Below are positions 1-10,379 of a stretch of 64,000 bases of DNA, piece after piece. The notes beneath the pieces were generated by a model. That model had not been told where the DNA came from and ran no database searches. It saw only the letters and a program-made list of their open reading frames with translations. Each line of letters begins with the position of its first letter. The stretch's first letter is position 1. The translations under genes were made by a program, and so were the position numbers. The DNA is from Paratinospora sagittata (lineage: Eukaryota; Streptophyta; Magnoliopsida; Ranunculales; Menispermaceae), in the NCBI GenBank assembly GCA_035771175.1, contig CM069590.1, positions 30,022,821 through 30,086,820 of the forward strand, written 5' to 3'.

Positions 1-43
1 TTCCACAAAGATCAAGCTCGAAGAACGAATACATATCTCATGT

Positions 44-55
44 CTAATGCATTAG
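44..55. other. 12-bp perfect palindrome ctaatgcattag (reference copy)
   Basis: The sequence is its own reverse complement. It recurs at the same offset in the left part of the array and in many middle copies. In a large set of copies from 23351 onward it reads ctaacgcattag, which destroys the symmetry and creates a CpG. No protein is known to me to bind it. Confidence 0.8.
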
Positions 56-135
56 TTTGATCTCTGGTGTGTAGGGTAACCCCTCGATCAATCTCAGCAC
101 TAAAACTCTGAAAATTGCAAAGTCTTCAAAATCAC

Positions 136-205
136 TTTTCATATAGTATTTCATTTTGAAAAAAATGTTTTCTGAAAGGTTTTAATCATAATTTTAATGA
201 GTTTT
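136..205. other. Phased T-tracts in the monomer (reference copy)
   Basis: Runs of four or more T begin at 136, 154, 168, 180, 192 and 202, so the last four are spaced 12, 12 and 10 bp, close to one helical turn. An A-tract of seven bases sits at 159-165. The pattern recurs in every monomer with minor changes. Phased A/T tracts are known to bend DNA and to occur in many satellites. A bending or nucleosome-positioning role here is inference. Confidence 0.55.
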
Positions 206-489
206 GAATTATTTAAAAGTGTTTAATCTTATATCAAAGTGTTTTGAGTCAATGAAATGGTTCTTTAGTGTCAAAATATTAATTTTTCAAAAATAAGGCT
301 ATCCTGCAATTGGCACGTCTTAGACTAAAATCTGATATTTCTAACGAGAAAAATGTGGGCACTTCTGCTTGCTCGATTTTTCTATTCCTTCACAGTTTTG
401 CCAGGTTCTCTTAATCGAAATATTCTCTAGTAACACCTAGATGATTCCCATTGTCTCGCACGCCCAAAAAACTTTAGATTGAACAATGT

Positions 490-501
490 TTTGAATTCAA
501 A
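490..501. other. 12-bp perfect palindrome tttgaattcaaa (reference copy)
   Basis: This palindrome is centred on an EcoRI-type site. It is present in most monomers at the same offset. Copies with tttgaattcaaat followed by tattt (many from 46.3 kb on) keep the core, while the copy at 14704 breaks it (gaattctaatc). Digestion at this site and at tttcgaattc near monomer ends would give ladder fragments. Confidence 0.8.
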
Positions 502-542
502 TCATTTTGTAGTACTCTTGCTCTTTAACCTTCAACTTCAAA

Positions 543-552
543 TTTTATAAAA
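543..552. other. 10-bp palindrome ttttataaaa, TATA-like core (reference copy)
   Basis: The string ttttataaaa is self-complementary and reads as a TATA-box-like element on both strands. I saw it intact in every monomer examined, inside one of the least variable stretches (about 520-556 of the reference copy). It could mark a transcription start region for satellite RNA, but AT-rich DNA produces such strings by chance and nothing else here supports a promoter. Confidence 0.4.
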
Positions 553-651
553 CACTCATTCCCTGATTTTCAAAAATTCAACAAGCACGATATTTGCAAG
601 TTAGATTGAGCTTTTCGAAGAGTTTTTCAAGAGAAGAAAGTAATGATTCTT

Positions 652-669
652 GCCTTTGCAAAAAAAGGC
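652..669. other. Small hairpin gccttt / aaaggc (reference copy)
   Basis: A 6-bp stem (652-657 with 664-669) encloses a 6-nt loop gcaaaa. The adjoining A run is the main length-variable site of the monomer: seven A in most copies, six in copies such as 31133, 31996 and 39771, and interrupted (gcagaaaaagg, gcaaaaagagg) in many right-hand copies. The stem is broken where aaaggc becomes aaagct (27673, 30267, 32860 and 34588). Confidence 0.65.
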
Positions 670-800
670 TACGAATTGAATCAAAATTGCAATCTGTCTT
701 GATGTTCAGCTAGCTCTTCATTTTATCCCTTGTGTGCAAAGATTTGCAGAGGCTATCCATTGTTTAAAACTCTAAGTATATGAAGTGGTCTCGATAAGAT

Positions 801-850
801 AACACATCAAAAAGGAACACAGCACCTGTTTTGCATCAAGAACACATCAA
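801..850. repeat. Internal direct repeat aacacatcaa, 40 bp apart (reference copy)
   Basis: The 10-mer aacacatcaa occurs at 801-810 and 841-850. The partly related ggaacacagcacc lies between them and often reads ggaacacatcacc in other copies, adding a third partial match. This may be a remnant of short tandem duplication inside the monomer. Confidence 0.6.
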
Positions 851-3459
851 ACAATAGCTTTCAAATTCCACAAAGATCAAGCTCGAAGAACGAATACATA
901 TCTCATGTCTAATGCATTAGTTTGATCTCTGGTGTGTAGGGTAACCCCTCGATCAATCTCAGCACTAAAACTCTGAAAATTGCAAAGTCTTCAAAATCAC
1001 TTTTCATATAGTATTTCATTTTGAAAAAAATGTTTTCTGAAAGGTTTTAATCATAATTTTAATGAGTTTTGAATTATTTAAAAGTGTTTAATCTTATATC
1101 AAAGTGTTTTGAGTCAATGAAATGGTTCTTTAGTGTCAAAATATTAATTTTTCAAAAATAAGGCTATCCTGCAATTGGCACGTCTTAGACTAAAATCTGA
1201 TATTTCTAACGAGAAAAATGTGGGCACTTCTGCTTGCTCGATTTTTCTATTCCTTCACAGTTTTGCCAGGTTCTCTTAATCGAAATATTCTCTAGTAACA
1301 CCTAGATGATTCCCATTGTCTCGCACGCCCAAAAAACTTTAGATTGAACAATGTTTTGAATTCAAATCATTTTGTAGTACTCTTGCTCTTTAACCTTCAA
1401 CTTCAAATTTTATAAAACACTCATTCCCTGATTTTCAAAAATTCAACAAGCACGATATTTGCAAGTTAGATTGAGCTTTTCGAAGAGTTTTTCAAGAGAA
1501 GAAAGTAATGATTCTTGCCTTTGCAAAAAAAGGCTACGAATTGAATCAAAATTGCAATCTGTCTTGATGTTCAGCTAGCTCTTCATTTTATCCCTTGTGT
1601 GCAAAGATTTGCAGAGGCTATCCATTGTTTAAAACTCTAAGTATATGAAGTGGTCTCGATAAGATAACACATCAAAAAGGAACACAGCACCTGTTTTGCA
1701 TCAAGAACACATCAAACAATAGCTTTCAAATTCCACAAAGATCAAGCTCGAAGAACGAATACATATCTCATGTCTAATGCATTAGTTTGATCTCTGGTGT
1801 GTAGGGTAACCCCTCGATCAATCTCAGCACTAAAACTCTGAAAATTGCAAAGTCTTCAAAATCACTTTTCATATAGTATTTCATTTTGAAAAAAATGTTT
1901 TCTGAAAGGTTTTAATCATAATTTTAATGAGTTTTGAATTATTTAAAAGTGTTTAATCTTATATCAAAGTGTTTTGAGTCAATGAAATGGTTCTTTAGTG
2001 TCAAAATATTAATTTTTCAAAAATAAGGCTATCCAGCAATTTGCACGTCTTAGACTAAAATCTGATATTTCTAACGAGAAAAATGTGGGCACTTCTGCTT
2101 GCTCGATTTTTCTATTCCTTCACAGTTTTGCCAGGTTATCTTAATTGAAATATTTTCTAGTAACACCTAGATGATTCCCATTGTCTCGCACGGCCAAAAA
2201 ACTTTAGATTGAACAATGTTTTGAATTCAAATCATTTTTTAGTACTCTTGCTCTTTAACCTTCAACTTCAAATTTTATAAAACACTCATTCTCTGATTTT
2301 CAAAAATTCAACACGCACGATATTTGCAAGTTAGATTGAGCTTTTCGAAGAGTTTTTCAAGAGAAGAAAGTAATGATTCTTGCCTTTGCAAAAAAAGGCT
2401 TCGAATTGAAACAAAATTGCAATCTGTCTTGATGTTCGGCTAGTTCTTCATTTTATCCCTTGTGTGCGAAGATTTGCAGAGGCTATCCATTCTTTAAAAC
2501 TCTAAGTATATGAAGTGGTCTCGATAAATAACACATCAAAAAGGAACACAGCACCTGTTTTGCATCAAGAACACATCAAACAATAGCTTTCGAATTCTAC
2601 AAAGATCAAGCTCGAAGAACGAAGACATATCTCATGTCTAATGCATTAGTTTGATCTCTGGTGTGTAGGGTAACCCCTCGATCAATCTCAGCACTAAAAC
2701 TCTGAAAATTGCAAAGTCTTCAAAATCACTTTCCATATAGTATTTCATTTTGAAAAAAATGTTTTCTGAAAGGTTTTAATCATAATTTTAATGAGTTTTG
2801 AATTATTTAAAAGTGTTAATTCTTATATCAAAGTGTTTTGAGTCAATGAAATGGTTCTTTAGTGTCAAAATATTAATTTTTCAAAAATAAGGCTATCCTG
2901 CAATTGGCACGTCTTAGACTAAAATCTGATATTTCTAACGAGAAAAATGTGGGCACTTCTGCTTGCTCGATTTTTCTATTCCTTCACAGTTTTGCCAGGT
3001 TCTCTTAATCGAAATATTCTCTAGTAACACCTAGATGATTCCCATTGTCTCGCACGCCCAAAAAACTTTAGATTGAACAATGTTTTGAATTCAAATCATT
3101 TTTTAGTACTCTTGCTCTTTAACCTTCAACTTCAAATTTTATAAAACACTCATTCTCTGATTTTCAAAAATTCAACACGCACGATATTTGCAAGTTAGAT
3201 TGAGCTTTTCGAAGAGCTTTTCAAGAGAAGAAAGTAATGATTCTTGCCTTTGCAAAAAAAGGCTTCGAATTGAATCAAAATTACAATCTGTCTTGATGTT
3301 CAGCTAGGTCTTCATTTTATCCCTTGTGTGCGAAGATTTGCAGAGGCTATCCATTGTTTAAAACTCTAAGTATATGAAGTGGTCTCGATAAGATAACACA
3401 TCAAAAAGGAACACATCACCTGTTTTGCATCAAGAACACATCAAACAATAGCTTTCGAA

Positions 3460-6400
3460 TTCTACAAAGATCAAGCTCGAAGAACGAAGACATATCTCAT
3501 GTCTAATGCATTAGTTTGATCTCTGGTGTGTAGGGTAACCCCTCGATCAATCTCAGCACTAAAACTCTGAAAATTGCAAAGTCTTCAAAATCACTTTCGA
3601 TATAGTATTTCATTTTGAAAAAAATGTTTTCTGAAAGGTTTTAATCATAATTTTAAGGAGTTTTGAAATATTTAAAAGTGTTTAATCTTATATCAAAGTG
3701 TTTTGAGTCAATGAAATGGTTCTTTAGTGTCAAAATATTAATTTTTCAAAAATAACGCTATCCAGCATTTGGCACGTCTTAGACTAAAATATGATATTCC
3801 TAACGAGAAAAATGTGGGCACTTCTGCTTGCTCGATTTTTCTATTACTTCACAGTTTTGCCAGGTTATCTTAAACGAAATATTCTCTAGTAACACCTAGA
3901 TGATTCCCATTGTCTCGCACGCCCAAAAAACTTTAGATTGAACAATGTTTTGAATTCAAATCATTTTGTACTACTCTTGCTCTTTAACCTTCAACTTCAA
4001 ATTTTATAAAACACTCATTCTCTGATTTTCAAAAATACAACACGCACGATATTTGCAAGTTAGATTGAGCTTTTCGAAGAGCTTTTCAAGAGAAGAAAGT
4101 AATGATTCTTGCCTTTGCAAAAAAAGGCTTCGAATTGAATCAAAATTGCAATCTGTCTTGATGTTCGGCTAGTTCTTCATTTTATCCCTTGTGTGCGAAG
4201 ATTTGCAGAGGCTATCCATTGTTTAAAACTCTAAGTATATGAAGTGGTCTCGATAAGATAACACATCAAAAAGGAACACAGCACCTGTTTTGCATCAAGA
4301 ACACATCAAACAATAGCTTTCGAATTCTACAAAGATCAAGCTCGAAGAACGAAGACATATCTCATGTCTAATGCATTAGTTTGATCTCTGGTGTGTAGGG
4401 TAACCCCTCGATCAATCTCAGCACTAAAACTCTGAAAATTGCAAAGTCTTCAAAATCACTTTCCATATAGTATTTCATTTTGAAAAAAATGTTTTCTGAA
4501 AGGTTTTAATCATAATTTTAATAAGTTTTGAATTATTTAAAAGTGTTTAATCTTATATCAAAGTGTTTTGAGTCAATGAAATGGTTCTTTAGTGTCAAAA
4601 TATTAATTTTTCAAAAATAAGGCTATCCAGCAATTTGCACGTCTTAGACTAAAATCTTATATTTCTAACGAGAAAAATGTGGGCACTTCTGCTTGCTCGA
4701 TTTTTCTATTCCTTCACAGTTTTGCCAGGTTATCTTAATTGAAATATTCTCTAGTAACACCTAGATGATTCCCATTGTCTCGCACGCCCAAAAAACTTTA
4801 GATTGAACAATGTTTTGAATTCAAATCATTTTTTAGTACTCTTGCTCTTTAACCTTCAACTTCAAATTTTATAAAACACTCATTCTCTGATTTTCAAAAA
4901 TTCAACACGCACGATATTTGCAAGTTAGATTGAGCTTTTCGAAGAGCTTTTCAAGAGAAGAAAGTAATGATTCTTGCCTTTGCAAAAAAAGGCTTCGAAT
5001 TGAATCAAAATTGCAATCTGTCTTGATGTTCAGCTAGGTCTTCATTTTATCCCTTGTGTGCGAAGATTTGCAGAGGCTATCCATTGTTTAAAACTCTAAG
5101 TATATGAAGTGGTCTCGATAAGATAACACATCAAAAAGGAACACATCACCTGTTTTGCATCAGGAACACATCAAACAATAGCTTTCGAATTCTACAAAGA
5201 TCAAGCTCGAAGAACGAAGACATATCTCATGTCTAATGCATTAGTTTGATCTCTGGTGTGTAGGGTAACCCCTCGATCAATCTCAGCACTAAAACTCTGA
5301 AAATTGCAAAGTCTTCAAAATCACTTTCGATATAGTATTTCATTTTGAAAAAAATGTTTTCTGAAAGGTTTTAATCATAATTTTAATGAGTTTTGAAATA
5401 TTTAAAAGTGTTTAATCTTATATCAAAGTGTTTTGAGTCAATGAAATGGTTCTTTAGTGTCAAAATATTAATTTTTCAAAAATAAGGCTATCCAGCAATT
5501 GGCACGTCTTAGACTAAAATCTGATATTTCTAACGAGAAAAATGTCGGCACTTCTGCTTGCTCGATTTTTCTATTACTTCACAGTTTTGCCAGGTTATCT
5601 TAATCGAAATATTCTCTAGTAACACCTAGATGATTCCCATTGTCTCGCACGCCCAAAAAACTTTAGATTGAACAATGTTTTGAATTCAAATCATTTTGTA
5701 CTACTCTTGCTCTTTAACCTTCAACTTCAAATTTTATAAAACACTCATTCTCTGATTTTCAAAAATACAACACGCACGATATTTGCAAGTTAGATTGAGC
5801 TTTTCGAATAGCTTTTCAAGAGAAGAAAGTAATGATTCTTGCCTTTGCAAAAAAAGGCTTCGAATTGAATCAAAATTGCAATCTGTCTTGATGTTCAGCT
5901 AGTTCTTCATTTTATCCCTTGTGTGCGAAGATTTGCAGAGGCTATCCATTGTTTAAAACTCTAAGTATATGAAGTGGTCTCGATAAGATAACACATCAAA
6001 AAGGAACACATCACCTGTTTTGCATCAAGAACACATCAAACAATAGCTTTCGAATTCTACAAAGATCAAGCTCGAAGAACGAAGACATATCTCATGTCTA
6101 ATGCATTAGTTTTATCTCTGGTGTGTAGGGTAACCCCTCGATCAATCTCAGCACTAAAACTCTGAAAATTGCAAAGTCTTCAAAATCACTTTCGATATAG
6201 TATTTCATTTTGAAAAAAATGTTTTCTGAAAGGTTTTAATCATAATTTTAATGAGTTTTGAAATATTGAAAAGTGTTTAATCTTATATCAAAGTGTTTTG
6301 AGTCAATGAAATGGTTCTTTAGTGTCAAAATATTAATTTTTCAAAAATAAGGCTATCCAGCAATTGGCACGTCTTAGACTAAAATCTGATATTTCTAACG

Positions 6401-7784
6401 AGAAAAATGTGGGCACTTCTGCTTGCTCGATTTTTCTATTACTTCACAGTTTTGCCAGGTTATCTTAATCGAAATATTCTCTAGTAACACCTAGATGATT
6501 CCCATTGTCTCGCACGCCCAAAAAACTTTAGATTGAACAATGTTTTGAATTCAAATCATTTTGTAGTACTCTTGCTCTTTAACCTTCAACTTCAAATTTT
6601 ATAAAACACTCATTCTCTGATTTTCAAAAATTCAACAAGCACGATATTTGCAAGTTAGATTGAGCTTTTCGAAGAGTTTTTCAAGAGAAGAAAGTAATGA
6701 TTCTTGCCTTTGCAAAAAAAGGCTTCGAATTGAATCAAAATTGCAATCTGTCTTGATGTTCAGCTAGTTCTTCATTTTATCCCTTGTGTGCGAAGATTTG
6801 CAGAGGCTATCCATTGTTTAAAACTCTAAGTATATGAAGTGGTCTCGATAAGATAACACATCAAAAAGGAACACATCACCTGTTTTGCATCAAGAACACA
6901 TCAAACAATAGCTTTCGAATTCTACAAAGATCAAGCTCGAAGAACGAAGACATATCTCATGTCTAATGCATTAGTTTGATCTCTGGTGTGTAAGGTAACC
7001 CCTCGATCAATCTGAGCACTAAAACTCTGAAAATTGCAAAGTCTTCAAAATCACTTTCGATATAGTATTTCATTTTGAAAAAAATGTTTTCTGAAAGGTT
7101 TTAATCATAATTTTAATGAGTTTTGAAATATTTAAAAGTGTTTAATCTTATATCAAAGTGTTTTGAGTCAATGAAATGGTTCTTTAGTGTCAAAATATTA
7201 ATTTTTCAAAAATAAGGCTATCCAGCAATTTGCACGTCTTAGACTAAAATCTTATATTTCTAACGAGAAAAATGTGGGCACTTCTGCTTGCTCGATTTTT
7301 CTATTCCTTCACAGTTTTGCCAGGTTATCTTAATTGAAATATTCTCTAGTAACACCTAGATGATTCCCATTGTCTCGCACGCCCAAAAAATTTTAGATTG
7401 AACAATGTTTTGAATTCAAATCATTTTTTAGTACTCTTGCTCTTTAACCTTCAACTTCAAATTTTATAAAACACTCATTCTCTGATTTTCAAAAATTCAA
7501 CAAGCACGATATTTGCAAGTTAGATTGAGCTTTTCGAAGAGTTTTTCAAGAGAAGAAAGTAATGATTCTTGCCTTTGCAAAAAAAGGCTTCGAATTTAAT
7601 CAAAATTGCAATCTGTCTTGATGTTCAGCTAGTTCTTCATTTTATCCCTTGTGTGGGAAGATTTGCAGAGGCTATCCTTTGTTTAAAACTCTAAGTATAT
7701 GAAGTGGTCTCGATAAGATAACACATCAAAAAGGAACACAGCACCTGTTTTGCATCAAGAACACATCAAACAATAGCTTTCAAA
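3460..7784. repeat. Monomers 5-9, d/e-like subtypes with dimer trend
   Basis: Monomers start at 3460, 4325, 5190, 6055 and 6920, each 865 bp. Those at 3460, 5190 and 6055 share tgaaatatt, ccagcaattggc (partly altered in the first), ctattacttcac and mostly gtactactc with aaaatacaac. The one at 4325 differs (actttccatatag, tttgcacg, tcttatatttc) and ends like the copy at 2595 (gctaggtcttc, acacatcacc). This gives a partial dimer of about 1,730 bp (2595-4324 against 4325-6054). The copy at 3460 has distinctive ttaaggag, ataacgc, attcctaacg and taaacgaaat, which recur only in the copy at 16433. Confidence 0.8.
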
Positions 7785-10379
7785 TTCTACAAAGATCAAG
7801 CTCGAAGAACGAAGACATATCTCATGTCTAATGCATTAGTTTGATCTCTGGTGTGTAAGGTAACCCCTCGATCAATCTCAGCACTAAAACTCTGAAAATT
7901 GCAAAGTCTTCAAAATCACTTTCGATATAGTATTTAATTTTGACAAAAATGTTTTCCGAAAGGTTTTAATTATAATTTTGATGAGTTTTGAATTATTTAA
8001 AAGTGTTTATTCTTATATCAAAGTGTTTTGAGTCAATGAAATGGTTCTTTAGTGTCAAAATATTAATTTTTCAAAAATAAGGCTATCCTGCAATTGGCAC
8101 GTCTTAGACTAAAATCTGATATTTCTAACGAGAAAAATGTGGGCACTTCTGCTTGCTCGATTTTTCTATTCCTTCACAGTTTTGCCAGGTTCTCTTAATC
8201 GAAATATTCTCTAGTAACACCTAGATGATTCCCATTGTCTCGCACGCCCAAAAAACTTTAGATTGAACAATGTTTTGAATTCAAATCATTTTGTAGTACT
8301 CTTGCTCTTTAACCTTCAACTTCAAATTTTATAAAACACTCATTCTCTGATTTTCAAAAATTCAACAAGCACGATATTTGCAAGTTAGATTGAGCTTTTC
8401 GAAGAGTTTTTCAAGAGAAGAAAGTAATGATTCTTGCCTTTGCAAAAAAAGGCTTCGAATTTAATCAAAATTGCAATCTGTCTTGATGTTCAGCTAGTTC
8501 TTCATTTTATCCCTTGTGTGCGAAGATTTGCAGAGGCTATCCATTGTTTAAAACTCTAAGTATATGAAGTGGTCTCGATAAGATAACACATCAAAAAGGA
8601 ACACAGCACCTGTTTTGCATCAAGAACACATCAAACAATAGCTTTCAAATTCCACAAAGATCAAGCTCGAAGAACGAAGACATATCTCATGTCTAATGCA
8701 TTAGTTTGATCTCTGGTGTGTAGGGTAACCCCTCGATCAATCTCAGCACTAAAACTCTGAAAATTGCAAAGTCTTCAAAATCACTTTTCATATAGTATTT
8801 CATTTTGAAAAAAATGTTTTCTGAAAGGTTTTAATCATAATTTTAATGAGTTTTGAATTATTTAAAAGTGTTTAATCTTATATCAAAGTGTTTTGAGTCA
8901 ATGAAATGGTTCTTTAGTGTCAAAATATTAATTTTTCAAAAATAAGGCTATCCAGCAATTTGCACGTCTTAGACTAAAATCTGATATTTCTAACGAGAAA
9001 AATGTGGGCACTTCTGCTTGCTCGATTTTTCTATTCCTTCACAGTTTTGCCAGGTTATCTTAATTGAAATATTCTCTAGTAACACCTAGATGATTCCCAT
9101 TGTCTCGGACGCCCAAAAAACTTTAGATTGAACAATGTTTTGAATTCAAATCATTTTTTAGTACTCTTGTTCTTTAACCTTCAACTTCAAATTTTATAAA
9201 ACACTCATTCTCTGATTTTCAAAAATTCAACACGCACGATATTTGCAAGTTAGATTGAGCTTTACGAAGAGTTTTTCAAGAGAAGAAAGTAATGATTCTT
9301 GCCTTTGCAAAAAAAGGCTTCGAATTGAATCAAAATTGCAATCTGTCTTGATTTTCAGCTAGTTCTTCATTTTATCCCTTGTGTGCGAAGATTTGCAGAG
9401 GCTATCCATTGTTTAAAACTCTAAGTATATGAAGTGGTCTCGATAAGATAACACATCAAAAAGGAACACATCACCTGTTTTGCATCAAGAACACATCAAA
9501 CAATAGCTTTCGAATTCTACAAAGATCAAGCTCGAAGAACGAAGACATATCTCATGTCTAATGCATTAGTTTGATCTCTGGTGTGTAAGGTAACCCCTCG
9601 ATCAATCTCAGCACTAAAACTCTGAAAATTGCAAAGTCTTCAAAATCACTTTCGATATAGTATTTAATTTTTACAAAAATGTTTTCCGAAAGGTTTTAAT
9701 TATAATTTTGATGAGTTTTGAATTATTTAAAAGTGTTTATTCTTATATCAAAGTGTTTTGAGTCAATGAAATGGTTCTTTAGTGTCAAAATATTAATTTT
9801 TCAAAAATAAGGCTATCCTGCAATTGGCACGTCTTAGACTAAAATCTGATATTTCTAACGAGAAAAATGTGGGCACTTCTGCTTGCTCGATTTTTCTATT
9901 CCTTCACAGTTTTGCCAGGTTCTCTTAATCGAAATATTCTCTAGTAACACCTAGATGATTCCCATTGTCTCGCACGCCCAAAAAACTTTAGATTGAACAA
10001 TGTTTTGAATTCAAATCATTTTGTAGTACTCTTGCTCTTTAACCTTCAACTTCAAATTTTATAAAACACTCATTCCCTGATTTTCAAAAATTCAACAAGC
10101 ACGATATTTGCAAGTTAGATTGAGCTTTTCGAAGAGTTTTTCAAGAGAAGAAAGTAATGATTCTTGCCTTTGCAAAAGAAGGCTACGAATTGAATCAAAA
10201 TTGCAATCTGTCTTGATGTTCAGCTAGCTCTTCATTTTATCCCTTGTGTGCAAAGATTTGCAGAGGCTATCCATTGTTTAAAACTCTAAGTATATGAAGT
10301 GGTCTCGATAAGATAACACATCAAAAAGGAACACAGCACCTGTTTTGCATCAAGAACACATCAAACAATAGCTTTCAAA
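7785..10379. repeat. Monomers 10-12, including chimeric copies
   Basis: Monomers start at 7785, 8650 and 9515, each 865 bp. The copies at 7785 and 9515 share an unusual 5' half (tgtgtaagg, tatttaattt, gacaaaaatg or tacaaaaatg, gttttccg, aattataattttgatgag). They then continue with the subtype-a middle (cctgcaattggc, ggttctcttaatcg). The copy at 9515 also has subtype-a 3' markers (ggctacgaa, gctagctcttc, gtgcaaaga), so it is a clean join of two subtypes. The copy at 8650 is b-like, with private changes tctcggacgcc, ctttacgaag and gattttcagc. Confidence 0.82.

Larger units (their letters stand above)
1..865. repeat. Reference monomer, subtype a (first copy)
   Basis: This is an 865-bp copy used here as the coordinate reference. 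Subtype a is marked by gaatacata near base 26, acttttcatatag near 134, cctgcaattggc near 303, ggttctcttaatcg near 404, cattccctg near 557, ggctacgaa near 667 and gtgcaaaga near 724. The copies starting at 866, 11245 and 13839 show no difference from it by eye. The copy at 10380 shows one (T to A at 10712). Base composition is 155 C, 127 G and 583 A+T. Relative to most other monomers it has lost several CpG sites, for example tttcaaattc for tttcgaattc at its 3' edge. Confidence 0.95.
1..3459. repeat. Higher-order block a-a-b-c (monomers 1-4)
   Basis: Monomers start at 1, 866, 1731 and 2595. The first two are subtype a. The third (subtype b) carries ccagcaatttgcacg, ttaattgaaatattttctag, cacggcc, gaaacaaaat and a one-base deletion giving cgataaataac, so it is 864 bp. 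The fourth (subtype c) has gaagacatatc, actttccatatag and gctaggtcttc. The same four-monomer order, with the same total of 3,459 bp, recurs at 10380-13838. Private changes such as ccattctttaaaac in monomer 3 and gtgttaattc in monomer 4 arose after that duplication or were lost from the other copy. Confidence 0.88.

Noticed and set aside
78..93. Telomere-repeat tract (tagggtaaccc resembles TTAGGG/CCCTAA)
   Set aside because: Only one unit-like match per 864 bp occurs, as part of a small dyad, with no tandem telomeric hexamers or heptamers.
353..430. Short open frame of 25 codons starting atgtgggcac, recurring in many monomers
   Set aside because: It has no ribosome or splice context. In many copies a TGA (ttaattgaaat) shortens it, and in others the second codon changes or the frame shifts by 1-2 bp deletions. 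It behaves as non-coding sequence.
284..577. Monomer built from three sub-repeats of about 288 bp (ttttcaaaaat at 284-294 and 567-577)
   Set aside because: Only an 11-bp AT-rich match is shared at that spacing. Flanking sequence does not align, and no third match lies at the expected place.
1..865. CENP-B box (TTCG followed by A and CGGG at set spacing)
   Set aside because: I found no match in the reference monomer on either strand. The TTCG strings present are not followed by the needed CGGG.
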